Assembly (NCBI RefSeq): GCF_001299475.1
Contig: NZ_CYUJ01000002.1
Location: 186,001 to 250,000 of the forward strand
Length of the DNA stretch: 64,000 bases
Source of the DNA: Neofamilia massiliensis
Lineage (GTDB): Bacteria > Bacillota > Clostridia > Tissierellales > Peptoniphilaceae
Direction of reading: 5' to 3'
Part shown: piece after piece, positions 15,697-24,390 of the stretch
Position numbering within the stretch: the first letter of the stretch is position 1
Layout: each line of letters begins with the position of its first letter
Made by a program: the position numbers and the translations under genes
Notes under the pieces: model-generated
Told to the model about the DNA's origin: nothing
Databases searched by the model: none
What the model saw: only the letters and a program-made list of their open reading frames with translations

Positions 15697-17040
15697 TTAA
15701 CCGATACCACCTAAAATTGCTCCTAAAATTAAAGCAACTATACAAAGTGGTACGTAAACAAATTTTCCTAGGTTGTAGAAATAATTTCCAATTGGTTTGC
15801 CATCTTTTCTTCCTTGGTTAACTGCATTTAGGGCAAAGTCCTTGTCAGCAACCCAGAAGAACATAGCTCCTGCTAGGAAGGCTCCTAGTGGACAAATATA
15901 AATTGAAACAAAGTCCATCCACTCGCCAGTTATCTTTTGGATAAGAATTGCAACAACGCAACCTATGGCAAGTATTATGGCTGTAGATTTTATACGAGAC
16001 ATTCTAAATTCGTCTTGAAGAGTTGCAACTGATGCTTCGTATAGGTTTATAATTGAGCTTACTCCTGCAAATAAAACACAGACAAAGAAAATTATTCCAA
16101 TTAGTGTTCCAGCAGGCATGCCGTTAATTACATTTACTAACCAAACAAACATTAGACCAGGGCCACCTTTTTCAAGGGGAGCTCCACCAGCTGCCATAGC
16201 AGGAATTATTACAAAGGCTGCAAGTAAGGCTGCCATAGTATCAAAGACTGCAACGTTTAAGGCAGACCTTGGAAGGTCTTCGTCTTTTGGCAAATATGAT
16301 CCATAAATTACTGAGCCGTGGCCTGCAACTGAAAGTGAGAAGAAGGCTTGGCCAAAGGCAAAGATCCAAAGCATTGGGTCAGATAGCCTTGATGGGTCTA
16401 GGGTAAAGATATATTTGTATCCATTAGCTGCTCCAGGTAGGGTTGCTATATAAATAGCTAGACCTACAAAGAGGAAGAATAAAATAGGCATCATAATCTT
16501 ATTGGCCTTTTCAATTCCATTAGAAACTCCCATTGACATTATTATAAAGGTAACGACAATGGCAACAATGATCCAAGGAACATTATCTACTGCAACTTGG
16601 TCAAAGGTTCCGCCAATTACGTTCATGTCTTGGCCCATGGCTATAAGTTTTCCTGTAAAGGACATGGCTGTGTATTTAAAAATCCATCCCATTACAACTG
16701 TGTAGCCAATTGCTAGGGCAAGGGAGCCTAAAATTGGAATGGCACCAATTAACTCTCCAGGTCTACTTTTTCCAGATCTTACTGCTGTACAAGTTCCAAA
16801 GGCACCAATTGGGCCAGCGCCAGTTGATCTTCCTAGGGCAAATTCTTCTATAACTCCTGTTGATCCAATTAAAATTACACATAGGAAATAAGGAATTAAA
16901 AAGTCCATGCCTCCCCAAAGGGAAACCATTATTGGGAACCTCCAAATATTTCCCATACCAACTGCTGAGCCTATACAGGCAAGGATAAAGCCCCACTTAC
17001 TAGTAAAGCCATCACGGTTTTGTATATTATTATTTTCCAT
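15697..17040 (-). CDS. Sodium-dependent amino-acid transporter (NSS/SNF family)
   Basis: 447 residues from the second of two in-frame ATGs; GGAGG touches the first ATG but is six bases from the second. The start of helix 1, WGFILACIGSAVGMGNIWRF, is the NSS hallmark with the unwound Na+-site region. About 11-12 helices follow, as in the bacterial Trp/Tyr transporter MhsT. It lies downstream of the tryptophanase-like gene on the same strand, separated by a terminator-like hairpin. Import of the lyase substrate (Trp or similar) is the natural reading, parallel to tnaB but from another family. Confidence 0.92.
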   Translation of the reverse strand: MENNNIQNRDGFTSKWGFILACIGSAVGMGNIWRFPIMVSLWGGMDFLIPYFLCVILIGSTGVIEEFALGRSTGAGPIGAFGTCTAVRSGKSRPGELIGAIPILGSLALAIGYTVVMGWIFKYTAMSFTGKLIAMGQDMNVIGGTFDQVAVDNVPWIIVAIVVTFIIMSMGVSNGIEKANKIMMPILFFLFVGLAIYIATLPGAANGYKYIFTLDPSRLSDPMLWIFAFGQAFFSLSVAGHGSVIYGSYLPKDEDLPRSALNVAVFDTMAALLAAFVIIPAMAAGGAPLEKGGPGLMFVWLVNVINGMPAGTLIGIIFFVCVLFAGVSSIINLYEASVATLQDEFRMSRIKSTAIILAIGCVVAILIQKITGEWMDFVSIYICPLGAFLAGAMFFWVADKDFALNAVNQGRKDGKPIGNYFYNLGKFVYVPLCIVALILGAILGGIG

Positions 17041-17067
17041 AAGCATCCTCCGTTATGGTTTTTTAAA

Positions 17068-17102
17068 AATAAGGACAACTCAAATTGCGAATTGTCCTTA
17101 TT
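17068..17102 (-). terminator. Terminator between tryptophanase-like and transporter genes
   Basis: On the minus strand AATAAGGACAA and TTGTCCTTATT form an 11-bp stem followed by T residues. It may partly separate or attenuate the downstream transporter. Confidence 0.75.
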
Positions 17103-17121
17103 CAAAATTTTATTTTTTAAT

Positions 17122-18768
17122 TTATTTGTCTTCGTTTGGATATGGCTCTAAGAAAGCGTGGAAGTGACGCATTGGTAAATTGTGTCCCCAAACAATTCTC
17201 ATGTTTGGAATATTTTCACGGTCTTCATAAAGAGCTTTTACAGCAGCTATTACATAGTCAAGGTGCTCTTGAGTAAGTCTACTTCTATCAAGGGCAAAAC
17301 GAACTACGTTAGCAGTTTCAGCTTGTTGTTCTGGAGTCTTTAGGTCGTATTCCATAGAATAATTTCCTAGTTCTGCTGTTCTAATTCCATATCTTCTTAG
17401 TAATTCAATTGAGAAACCTTGGCCAGCAAAAGTAAGTGGTCCACGTTTGTTGTCAAAGAATTCGTCCATGTTAATATAAACGGCGTGGCCACCTGCAGGA
17501 AGAACAACTCCCTTTACTCCAGCTTTGTAGAAACCTTGGGCTAGGTATTCGCATTGACTTACACGATTGTGCATATAGTTAAAGTCACAAGATTCATATA
17601 GGCCAACAGCTAAGGCCATAATGTCTCTACCTGACATTCCACCATAAGAGTCGTTACCATAGCAAGAAATTTGTTTAACTTTAAGTCTAACACCTACGTC
17701 CATTTTCATTGAACCGTCTTCGTTAAAGTCAGAGAATTTTTGCCAGAATAGACCCTTGTCACGGAAGGCAAGCATACCGCCCATGTTAGAGTGGCCGTCT
17801 TTTTTAGCTGACATACAGAAGCCGTCACAGTAGGAGAACATTTCTGTAGCAATTTCTGCAATTGATTTATCTTCGTAACCTTCTTCGTTCATCTTAATAA
17901 AGTAGGCGTTTTCTGCCCATCTAGCTACGTCAAAAATTAGTGGTATTTCATATTTGTGGGCAACTCTATTTATTTCTCTAAGATTTCCCATAGAAACTGG
18001 TTGGCCACAAATTGTGTTGTTAGTAATTGTTGTAAAAACTAGAGGAACATTTTCTGGTCCAAGTTTTGTAATAAGTTCTTCTAATTTTTCTATATCCATA
18101 TTTCCTTTAAATGGATTCTTTTCGTATTTTCCACCTTCAGGAATTTCATAAAGTAGTTCTTTGTTATAAAGATTTCTTGGGATAGATCCCATTTGTTTAA
18201 TGTTTCCTTCAGTTGTGTCAAAGTGTCCGTTAGATGGAATTGTAAATACTTTTCCTGGATGACGTTCGTTTAAAATGTTTCTAACAATTTCCATTAAAAC
18301 AGATTCAGCTGCACGGCCTTGTTGGATAATAAAGGCATTAGGTCTTTCCATTTGAGCAGCTCCGCCATTAAATAGGCCACCTTCGTATTCGCATAGGTAC
18401 ATTTCGTCCATCATTTTTTCAACATCTCTACAGTCAGTGCGAACTAGGTCAATAACTTTTTTCCAATTCTTTTCGCCACCACGTTCGAAAATGTCTCTAA
18501 AAGTATCAAGTAGTACATAATAACCAGTGTTTCTACCATAGGCTTCGTCGCCATAGAATAGGGCAGCCCATTGGGTGTTGGTCATTGCAGTTGTACCAGA
18601 GTCAGAAAGCATATCAACAGTTAACATAGCTGCTGGGAAGGCAAACTCGTTGTAGTGAGTAGCCTTAAGTGCTCTTTCTCTTTGTTCCAAACTTACACTT
18701 GGTAAATCTCTTACGGCAAATGTAAAATGGGTTGGTGCGGGAACGTTTAATTTGTATTTTTCAGTCAT
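17122..18768 (-). CDS. Tryptophanase-family beta-eliminating lyase (long form)
   Basis: 548 residues, PLP-dependent. LLTDSGT-like (MLSDSGTTAMT), GDEAYGR, ITNNTICGQPVSM, FDVARWAENAYFIK and the PLP lysine block MSAKKDGHSNMGG all match tryptophanase and tyrosine phenol-lyase. The position of TPL Arg381 (SMERG) is Leu here (TAELG), as in tryptophanase-like enzymes (Ile), so phenol-lyase activity is unlikely. It is about 75 residues longer than E. coli TnaA; the extra part lies around residues 90-145 (NWKKVIDLVRTD to LFNGGAAQ). Binding site ggaggtaat. The expected reaction is indole, pyruvate and ammonia from tryptophan; the substrate is inferred. Confidence 0.85.
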   Translation of the reverse strand: MTEKYKLNVPAPTHFTFAVRDLPSVSLEQRERALKATHYNEFAFPAAMLTVDMLSDSGTTAMTNTQWAALFYGDEAYGRNTGYYVLLDTFRDIFERGGEKNWKKVIDLVRTDCRDVEKMMDEMYLCEYEGGLFNGGAAQMERPNAFIIQQGRAAESVLMEIVRNILNERHPGKVFTIPSNGHFDTTEGNIKQMGSIPRNLYNKELLYEIPEGGKYEKNPFKGNMDIEKLEELITKLGPENVPLVFTTITNNTICGQPVSMGNLREINRVAHKYEIPLIFDVARWAENAYFIKMNEEGYEDKSIAEIATEMFSYCDGFCMSAKKDGHSNMGGMLAFRDKGLFWQKFSDFNEDGSMKMDVGVRLKVKQISCYGNDSYGGMSGRDIMALAVGLYESCDFNYMHNRVSQCEYLAQGFYKAGVKGVVLPAGGHAVYINMDEFFDNKRGPLTFAGQGFSIELLRRYGIRTAELGNYSMEYDLKTPEQQAETANVVRFALDRSRLTQEHLDYVIAAVKALYEDRENIPNMRIVWGHNLPMRHFHAFLEPYPNEDK

Positions 18769-18906
18769 ACTATTACCTCCTTAAAGCTAAGCTTTGTGCA
18801 TTTGAGATACCCCGGTTATCACAAATTGTTTCCCAGACAAAATGTGACTAGCGGACAGTAAAAACTATCAGGGCAAGGCAAAGAGGAAATCCTTTGCATA
18901 TCGCCT
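18769..18906 (-). promoter_or_regulatory. Structured 5' leader of the tryptophanase-like gene
   Basis: The transcript should start near 18906 and runs about 137 bases to the start codon. On the minus strand it can form GCAAAG/CTTTGC (near 18897-18878), GATAG/CTGTC (near 18867-18852) and a long CACA...TGTG hairpin (near 18845-18820). CCC and GGGG segments could close a multi-branch core. I do not recognise a known riboswitch. A 26-codon frame with no tryptophan starts at 18899 behind a weak binding site, so a TnaC-like leader peptide is not supported. Confidence 0.5.
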
Positions 18907-18912
18907 AAAATT

Positions 18913-18941
18913 ATTATAATTGTTAAAAAAGTAAAAGTCAA
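18913..18941 (-). promoter_or_regulatory. Promoter of the tryptophanase-like gene
   Basis: On the minus strand TTGACT (18941-18936) and TATAAT (18918-18913) are 17 bp apart, a near-consensus sigma-A promoter. No CRP-like site is obvious beside it. Confidence 0.85.
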
Positions 18942-19073
18942 TTATAGAAAAATACATTTGCTTTAGATTTTTAAAGGCTGAAACTTTAGAATTAAAAAAT
19001 TATTTTAAAAGAGCGCAAAACTAAGGGGAATTATGAATAATAAAAGAAAATTTTATAAAAACTTCATTACTTC

Positions 19074-19102
19074 TTGTTTAAAATCTTAAATTGTGGTATA
19101 AA
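19074..19102 (+). promoter_or_regulatory. Promoter of the iron-type ABC operon
   Basis: TTGTTT (19074-19079) and TATAAA (19097-19102) are 17 bp apart, about 25 bases before the binding site of the substrate-binding lipoprotein gene. Confidence 0.55.
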
Positions 19103-19133
19103 TTACAATGTTAATAATTTTATGGAGGAAAGT

Positions 19134-20252
19134 ATGAAAAAGAATTTTTACAAAGTGTTAGCACTTTTAATGGTTTTCATGGTAGTTTTAACTGCTTGTG
19201 GAACTAAAGATGCTAACGAAGCTGAAAAACCAGCTGAAACACCAGCTGAAGCAACTGAAGAAAAAGTTGAACAAGCTGAAGAACAAACAGAAGAAGAAGT
19301 TGAAGAAGCTAACTTCGATGGTAGAACATTAAATGTAGTAGCAACTAGCGAATCTTATGTTCCACTATTTGATAAGTTCACTGAAAAAACAGGAGCAAAG
19401 GTAGAATTTTTATCTATGTCTTCTGGTGAAGTTCTAGCTAGAACAGAAGCTGAAGGAAAATCAATGGCAGACCTATGGTTTGGCGGCGGTCTTGATGCTT
19501 TTATGGCAGCTAGGGACAAAGGACTTTTAGAAAACCACACATCTGAAATGACTGAAGTTGTTCCAGCTGACTACAAGGATGCTGATGGAGCATTTATTGC
19601 TAAGGGACTTACAGTTGTTGGTTTTATTGTAAACGACGAACTTATGAAAGAACAAAATCTTCCAATGCCAAAAACTTGGGAAGATTTAACTGACCCAGTT
19701 TACGAACACAACATCATTATGTCAAACCCAGCTATTTCAGGAACTAACTATGCAGCTCTTAAGGGCCTACTTGACCTTTATGGAGAAGAAAAAGGTTGGG
19801 AAATTTTTGAAGGCATTAATAAGAACATCGACTTCTATTCAAAACGTGGTAAGGACCCTCAAGAAAAAACAGCCCAAGGCGAATTTGCAATTGGTATTAT
19901 TCCAGCTGACAAAAAAGCCTTTGACGTTGCAAAAGATAACGGTCTAACAGTTATCTATCCAGAAGATGGTATTCCATGGGTTCCAGAAGGAGTTGCAATT
20001 TTCAAGGGATCAGAAAATGCTGACATTGCTAAGGCCTTCATCGACTTTATGTTAACTGAAGAAGCCCAAGAAATGATCGCTGAAATTGACGGCAAAGATT
20101 CTGCTCAACTTATTGTACCAGGAGTTAATGGTTTTGACCTAGGCCTTCCAGCTGACAAGCTTGTAAAAGAAGACCTATCAACTTTCGGTTCTGATAGAGA
20201 AAGAATCCTAGAAAGATTTAACGAACTTTCATCAGGAAAAACTGTAGAATAA
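19134..20252 (+). CDS. ABC transporter substrate-binding lipoprotein (iron(III)-type)
   Basis: 372 residues from ATG 19134, which has ggaggaaag upstream; the longer frame from 19074 overlaps the promoter. The signal peptide ends in the lipobox LTAC/G, giving a lipid-anchored protein. A Glu/Ala-rich tether (about 30-65) precedes an extracellular solute-binding family 1 domain (LNVVATSESYVPLFDKFTEKTGAKVEF, then SNPAISGTNYAALKG). This fits Fe3+-binding proteins of the FutA/AfuA/FbpA group. A terminator lies between it and the permease gene, which would give more binding protein than channel. The metal ligand is an inference; other anions are possible. Confidence 0.88.
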   Translation: MKKNFYKVLALLMVFMVVLTACGTKDANEAEKPAETPAEATEEKVEQAEEQTEEEVEEANFDGRTLNVVATSESYVPLFDKFTEKTGAKVEFLSMSSGEVLARTEAEGKSMADLWFGGGLDAFMAARDKGLLENHTSEMTEVVPADYKDADGAFIAKGLTVVGFIVNDELMKEQNLPMPKTWEDLTDPVYEHNIIMSNPAISGTNYAALKGLLDLYGEEKGWEIFEGINKNIDFYSKRGKDPQEKTAQGEFAIGIIPADKKAFDVAKDNGLTVIYPEDGIPWVPEGVAIFKGSENADIAKAFIDFMLTEEAQEMIAEIDGKDSAQLIVPGVNGFDLGLPADKLVKEDLSTFGSDRERILERFNELSSGKTVE

Positions 20253-20265
20253 AATTTAAATTTTT

Positions 20266-20294
20266 AAAGTGGGGCCAAGGAGCTCCACTTTTTT
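20266..20294 (+). terminator. Intra-operon terminator/attenuator
   Basis: AAAGTGG and CCACTTT form a stem with a partly paired interior and are followed by T residues. It sits between the binding-protein and permease genes. Confidence 0.75.
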
Positions 20295-20362
20295 TACATA
20301 ATCAAAGAAATATTTATTCAAATAGGCTATAATTATATAAGAGAAATTTTAAGGATGATTTT

Positions 20363-22015
20363 ATGAAGAAAGTTAAAGCAGTAAATATTTTAGATTTTTT
20401 TGTGGCCTTGTCGCTGGCGAGCCTAGTTATAATTTTTATCCTCCTACCTTTTTTAAGTGTCTTTAAGGAGAGTTTTTTTGTTGACGGATCTTTTAGTCTT
20501 AATTACTATAAGGAAATTTTAGCAAATAAGACTTTGCTTACTAATACTTTTAAGATGGGAATTTTAACTACGATTTTTGCCTGTATATCTGCTACCTGTG
20601 TTGCGATTTTTTATTTTTTATCAGGCAAGAAGACCCAGGCCTTTATAATTGGAATTTTGTCTCTCACTTTAATTAGCCCGCCTTTTGTTTCGTCACTTTC
20701 CTATATAAGTCTCTTTGGTCGTAGGGGATTAATTACTTACAGGCTTTTAGGTTTAAATATTTATCCCTATGGCATGTGGGGAGTTGTCTTTATGCAAGTC
20801 TTATCCGACCTTTCACTTAACAGTTTGCTTTTAATTGGATTTTTACAGGCTTTAGATTTAAATGTTATCAATTCAGCAAGAAGTCTTGGGGCTACAACTG
20901 ACAATATTATTTTAGATATAATTATTCCATCGATGAGAAATGGTCTTAAGGCAGTTGGCCTTTTAAGTTTTTTTAGGTCTCTGTCAGATTTTGGAACTCC
21001 AGCTATAATTGGCGGAAGATTTTCCGTTCTCTCATTAGAATCTTATTTTGAAGTTATAGCAAATGGAAACTTATCCAAGGCGGCAGCAATGAATGTAGTA
21101 ATTTTACTGCCAACTCTTTTAATTTATTTAATTTTTTCCAAGGACATAAATTCTACAAGCCTGGCCCAACACAACAGGTCCAGAAGCAATCAAGTTGATT
21201 TGAAAAAATCTGGTTTGGTCTACTATTTTGTTTCAATTCTGGCAATATTTTTTATTCTCTGGATCCTAAGTCTTTATGGGTCAATAATTTTAACAGCCTT
21301 TTCAAAAATGAAGCTGGGAAAACTTGTCTTTACCTTAGATAACTTTAGAGAAACTAAGTTTTTTATAGGCGATGTAGTTTATAGGTCAATAGCTTATTCG
21401 TTAATTTCAGCTGTTGGCGGATCTCTTCTTGGACTTTTAATTGGCTATTATTTAATTATTAGAAAAAATAAATTTATGAAGGTCATCGACCTTATTGCAA
21501 ACCTACCCTATATAATTCCAGGAACTTTTTTTGGCCTAGGCTATCTGCTATTTTTTAGATCTCCACCAATAGCCATTACTGGAACTTCTGCCATTGTTGT
21601 TTTAAATGTGCTTTTTAAACAGCTGCCATTTTCAACTAGGGTCCAAAACGCAGCAATGAAAGATGTTGATAAAAATACTTTAAATTCAATTAGGGACCTA
21701 GGTGGATCTTATGTAAACGAGTTAGTTGACGGAGTTCTTCCAATGACTAAATCAGCTATAATGGTAACTATGATTAACGCCTTTACTACAACTATGACAA
21801 CAGTTGGGACAATAATCTTTTTAGTCTATCCAGGCAGGAAGGTCCTAACCCTAGTTATGTTTGATGTTATCCAATCAGGCAAGTACAACATCGGTTCAGT
21901 AATTGCCTTTTATATAATTTTAATTTGTCTGGCCTTTAATATTCTATTGAGATTTTTAATGGGCGACTGGCTAGAAAAATTTAGAGGAAGAAAGAGGGAT
22001 TTTAATGTTTCTTGA
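20363..22015 (+). CDS. ABC transporter permease, two fused permease domains (iron-type)
   Basis: 550 residues with about 12 helices, made of two binding-protein-dependent permease domains in tandem, as in FbpB. Each half has the EAA loop contacting the ATPase: INSARSLGATTDNIILDII near 175 and LNSIRDLGGSYVNELVDGV near 445. It acts with the lipoprotein upstream and the ATPase that overlaps its end by 11 bp. The start ATG has aaggatg. Confidence 0.9.
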   Translation: MKKVKAVNILDFFVALSLASLVIIFILLPFLSVFKESFFVDGSFSLNYYKEILANKTLLTNTFKMGILTTIFACISATCVAIFYFLSGKKTQAFIIGILSLTLISPPFVSSLSYISLFGRRGLITYRLLGLNIYPYGMWGVVFMQVLSDLSLNSLLLIGFLQALDLNVINSARSLGATTDNIILDIIIPSMRNGLKAVGLLSFFRSLSDFGTPAIIGGRFSVLSLESYFEVIANGNLSKAAAMNVVILLPTLLIYLIFSKDINSTSLAQHNRSRSNQVDLKKSGLVYYFVSILAIFFILWILSLYGSIILTAFSKMKLGKLVFTLDNFRETKFFIGDVVYRSIAYSLISAVGGSLLGLLIGYYLIIRKNKFMKVIDLIANLPYIIPGTFFGLGYLLFFRSPPIAITGTSAIVVLNVLFKQLPFSTRVQNAAMKDVDKNTLNSIRDLGGSYVNELVDGVLPMTKSAIMVTMINAFTTTMTTVGTIIFLVYPGRKVLTLVMFDVIQSGKYNIGSVIAFYIILICLAFNILLRFLMGDWLEKFRGRKRDFNVS

Positions 22016-22967
22016 AATAAAAAATATGTCAAAAAAATACGGCGACAAATACGCCATAAGGGATATTAATTTTTCCCTAGAAGAAGGAAAATTTTTGTGC
22101 CTTCTTGGTCCATCTGGATCGGGAAAGTCCACTATCCTCCACTCAATTGGAGGTTTTATCCACCACGAGGGCCAGGTCTTCTTAGATGGCCAGGATATTA
22201 CAAGACAGTCACCAGAAGACAGAGACGTTTCAACAGTCTTTCAATCTTACGGCCTCTTTCCCCATATGACAGTGGAAAAAAATGTGGCCTATGGCCTGAA
22301 ATTTAAAAACAGGTCAGACTCAAAAGCAAAAAGACACAAAGAAGCCAGAGAAATTTTAGAAATTGTCGGCCTTAAGGGCTACGAAAACAGGTATCCAAGT
22401 GAACTGTCTGGAGGAGAAAAACAAAGGGTGGCCCTTGCTAGGTCTCTTATAGTTAAACCAAAACTCCTACTAATGGACGAGCCCCTTTCTGCTCTTGATG
22501 CAAAACTTAGGGACCAAATGCAGGTTGAAATTAGAAGGATTCAGAGGGAATTTAATATAACTACAATTTTTGTAACCCACGACCAAAAAGAGGCCTTTGT
22601 AATGGCAGATGAAATTATAATCTTAGACCAGGGAAGAATTGTAAACCAAGGCAGGCCAGACGAAATTTATAACCAGCCAAAAAATTCCTTTACCCTAGAC
22701 TTTATTGGTCAAAAAAATTTCATTGGCGACTCCTACGTTAGACCAGAGAAAATTGAATTTGCAGATGATGGAGAAGACTTTGAAATTAAAGACCTGACCT
22801 TCTTTGGACCTACTATAGAATTAAAAATAGAAAACCAAGACAAGAAGTTAAAAATGTTAGTTTTAAACCAAGACTTTTCTTACAAGGTCGGAGACAAAGT
22901 TAAAGTAAAATACAAAGAGGAGCATATAAATGAAAATCCTACATGTACTGACCCAGCTTCCTGCTAA
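22005..22967 (+). CDS. ABC transporter ATP-binding protein (iron-type)
   Basis: 320 residues. Walker A GPSGSGKST (about 33-41), Q-loop in VFQSYGLFPHMT, signature LSGGEKQRVALARSL, Walker B LLLMDEPLSALD and H-loop FVTHDQKEA are all intact. The C-terminal about 80 residues are a short TOBE-like region. The start overlaps the permease gene by 11 bp. The last 38 bp overlap the glycosyltransferase gene, so the final about 12 residues (ending TCTDPASC) may be a non-conserved extension. Confidence 0.92.
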   Translation: MFLEIKNMSKKYGDKYAIRDINFSLEEGKFLCLLGPSGSGKSTILHSIGGFIHHEGQVFLDGQDITRQSPEDRDVSTVFQSYGLFPHMTVEKNVAYGLKFKNRSDSKAKRHKEAREILEIVGLKGYENRYPSELSGGEKQRVALARSLIVKPKLLLMDEPLSALDAKLRDQMQVEIRRIQREFNITTIFVTHDQKEAFVMADEIIILDQGRIVNQGRPDEIYNQPKNSFTLDFIGQKNFIGDSYVRPEKIEFADDGEDFEIKDLTFFGPTIELKIENQDKKLKMLVLNQDFSYKVGDKVKVKYKEEHINENPTCTDPASC

Positions 22968-24132
22968 AACTGGATCGGGAGTTTATTTTAGCAACTTAAT
23001 TGAATCGTTAAATAATTTAGGCGTAGAAAATGCGGCGATTTATGGCTACGAAGAAGGTCATGAAGTTAGGGTCAAGGCAGATTTAATTGATGAGGTTATC
23101 TACGATACAAAGGACCTTCCCTTTCATATTTGTGGCATGAGCGACCTAATGCCTTACGAGTCTACAATTTATTCAAAGATGACAGAAGCTGAGATTGACA
23201 TGCTGTTAGGAGCCTTTGAAGAGAAACTTTTAAAGATGAAGGAGACCTTTAAACCTGATCTTGTTATTTCTCACCATTTATTTTTAGTAACTGACTTAGT
23301 TAGAAGGGTCTTTCCTAAGGCAAAAGTCGTTGGCATCTCTCACGGAACTGATATTCGCCAAATAAAAAAATGCCAGCACTTCCTTCACAGGTTAGAAAAT
23401 TTAAAGGACTTGGATTTGGTTTTGACAGTAACTTCAGCTGAAGACCAGGCCATGGTAGAGCTTTTAAAAATTGATCCTTCAAAAATACGTTTGGTAGGCG
23501 GCGGCTATAATCAAAATGTCTTTTATCCATCTAAGGAGAAAAGAGCTTCTGACAAGATTATAATTATGTATGCAGGAAAAATTTCTCCATCTAAGGGAGT
23601 TTTTGAACTTGCATCAACTGTGCCCCTACTAGCTGAGGCCAATAAAAATATTGAAGTCCACCTAGTAGGAAATGCCAGCGAAGAAGACAAGAAAATCTTA
23701 AGAGCAAATGCTAAGAACTTAGAAAATTTAAAAATCTACGACGCAGAAAACCAAGTAATAATGGCCAATCACTTGAGATGCGCAGATATTTTTGTTCTGC
23801 CATCTTATTTTGAAGCTCTAGGCCTAATTGCAATTGAAGCCCTTGCCTGTCACAAATTTGCAGTGACTTCTCAAATTGAAGGACTAAAAACTCTCCTAGG
23901 ACCAGACCTTTGTTCTAGTGGCATAATTGAATTTGTAGATCTGCCAAGAATTATAAATGTAGACCAGGCAGTGGAAGAGGACAAGCCAGCCTATGTTAAA
24001 AGACTGGTAGAAAAAATTCTCCTCCAAGTTTCAAGACTGGACAAAGAAATATTTACAGAAGAAATCAACCAGGCAATTTATTGCTATTCCTGGGACCACA
24101 TTGGCAAGAGAATTTTTGAAATAATTAAATAG
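22930..24132 (+). CDS. Glycosyltransferase family 4-like (GT-B fold)
   Basis: 400 residues. The N-terminal half (MKILHVLTQLPAKTGSGVYF, ISHGTDIRQIKKCQ) and C-terminal half (MYAGKISPSKGVFELAST, then VLPSYFEALGLIAIEALAC) are the two Rossmann-like lobes of GT-B retaining enzymes. The E-x7-E motif is EALGLIAIE. It starts inside the ATPase gene by 38 bp with its own gaggag site, so it is translationally tied to the iron-type ABC operon. Sugar donor and acceptor are unknown; the link to metal uptake is unexplained. Confidence 0.85.
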   Translation: MKILHVLTQLPAKTGSGVYFSNLIESLNNLGVENAAIYGYEEGHEVRVKADLIDEVIYDTKDLPFHICGMSDLMPYESTIYSKMTEAEIDMLLGAFEEKLLKMKETFKPDLVISHHLFLVTDLVRRVFPKAKVVGISHGTDIRQIKKCQHFLHRLENLKDLDLVLTVTSAEDQAMVELLKIDPSKIRLVGGGYNQNVFYPSKEKRASDKIIIMYAGKISPSKGVFELASTVPLLAEANKNIEVHLVGNASEEDKKILRANAKNLENLKIYDAENQVIMANHLRCADIFVLPSYFEALGLIAIEALACHKFAVTSQIEGLKTLLGPDLCSSGIIEFVDLPRIINVDQAVEEDKPAYVKRLVEKILLQVSRLDKEIFTEEINQAIYCYSWDHIGKRIFEIIK

Positions 24133-24138
24133 GAAAGC

Positions 24139-24168
24139 AAAGATGTTCAGAAGTGGACATCTTTTTTA
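24139..24168 (+). terminator. Operon terminator
   Basis: AAAGATGT and ACATCTTT pair around a 10-base loop, followed by T residues, just after the glycosyltransferase stop. Confidence 0.85.
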
Positions 24169-24329
24169 TTTTAATAGCAAGATTTTAAAATTTTAAGAAA
24201 GTTTAAAAATCAAAGTTTAAAAATTTGTAAAAATAAAAGTCGCCTTTTATTAGTTTTTTTAAAAGGAAACCAGGGATTTATAGAAAAATTAAATAGATAA
24301 GCCATATACTTAAATTAAATTTATATATA

Positions 24330-24358
24330 TTGAGATTTATAGATTGTTATTATAAAAT
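24330..24358 (+). promoter_or_regulatory. Putative promoter of the sulfur/selenium cluster
   Basis: TTGAGA (24330-24335) and TAAAAT (24353-24358) are 17 bp apart, upstream of aggagg and ATG 24391. The 24169-24390 stretch is otherwise AT-rich and featureless. Confidence 0.5.
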
Positions 24359-24390
24359 CAAAGTGAGATATTTATACTAGGAGGCCAAGG

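Noticed and set aside
17122-18768. Tyrosine phenol-lyase identity
   Set aside because: The residue at the TPL Arg381 position is Leu and the lysine block is closer to tryptophanase (SAKKD), so tryptophanase-like is the better call.
18822-18899. Possible TnaC-like leader peptide on the minus strand
   Set aside because: The 26-codon frame has no tryptophan and only a weak binding site, so the E. coli type of control is not supported.
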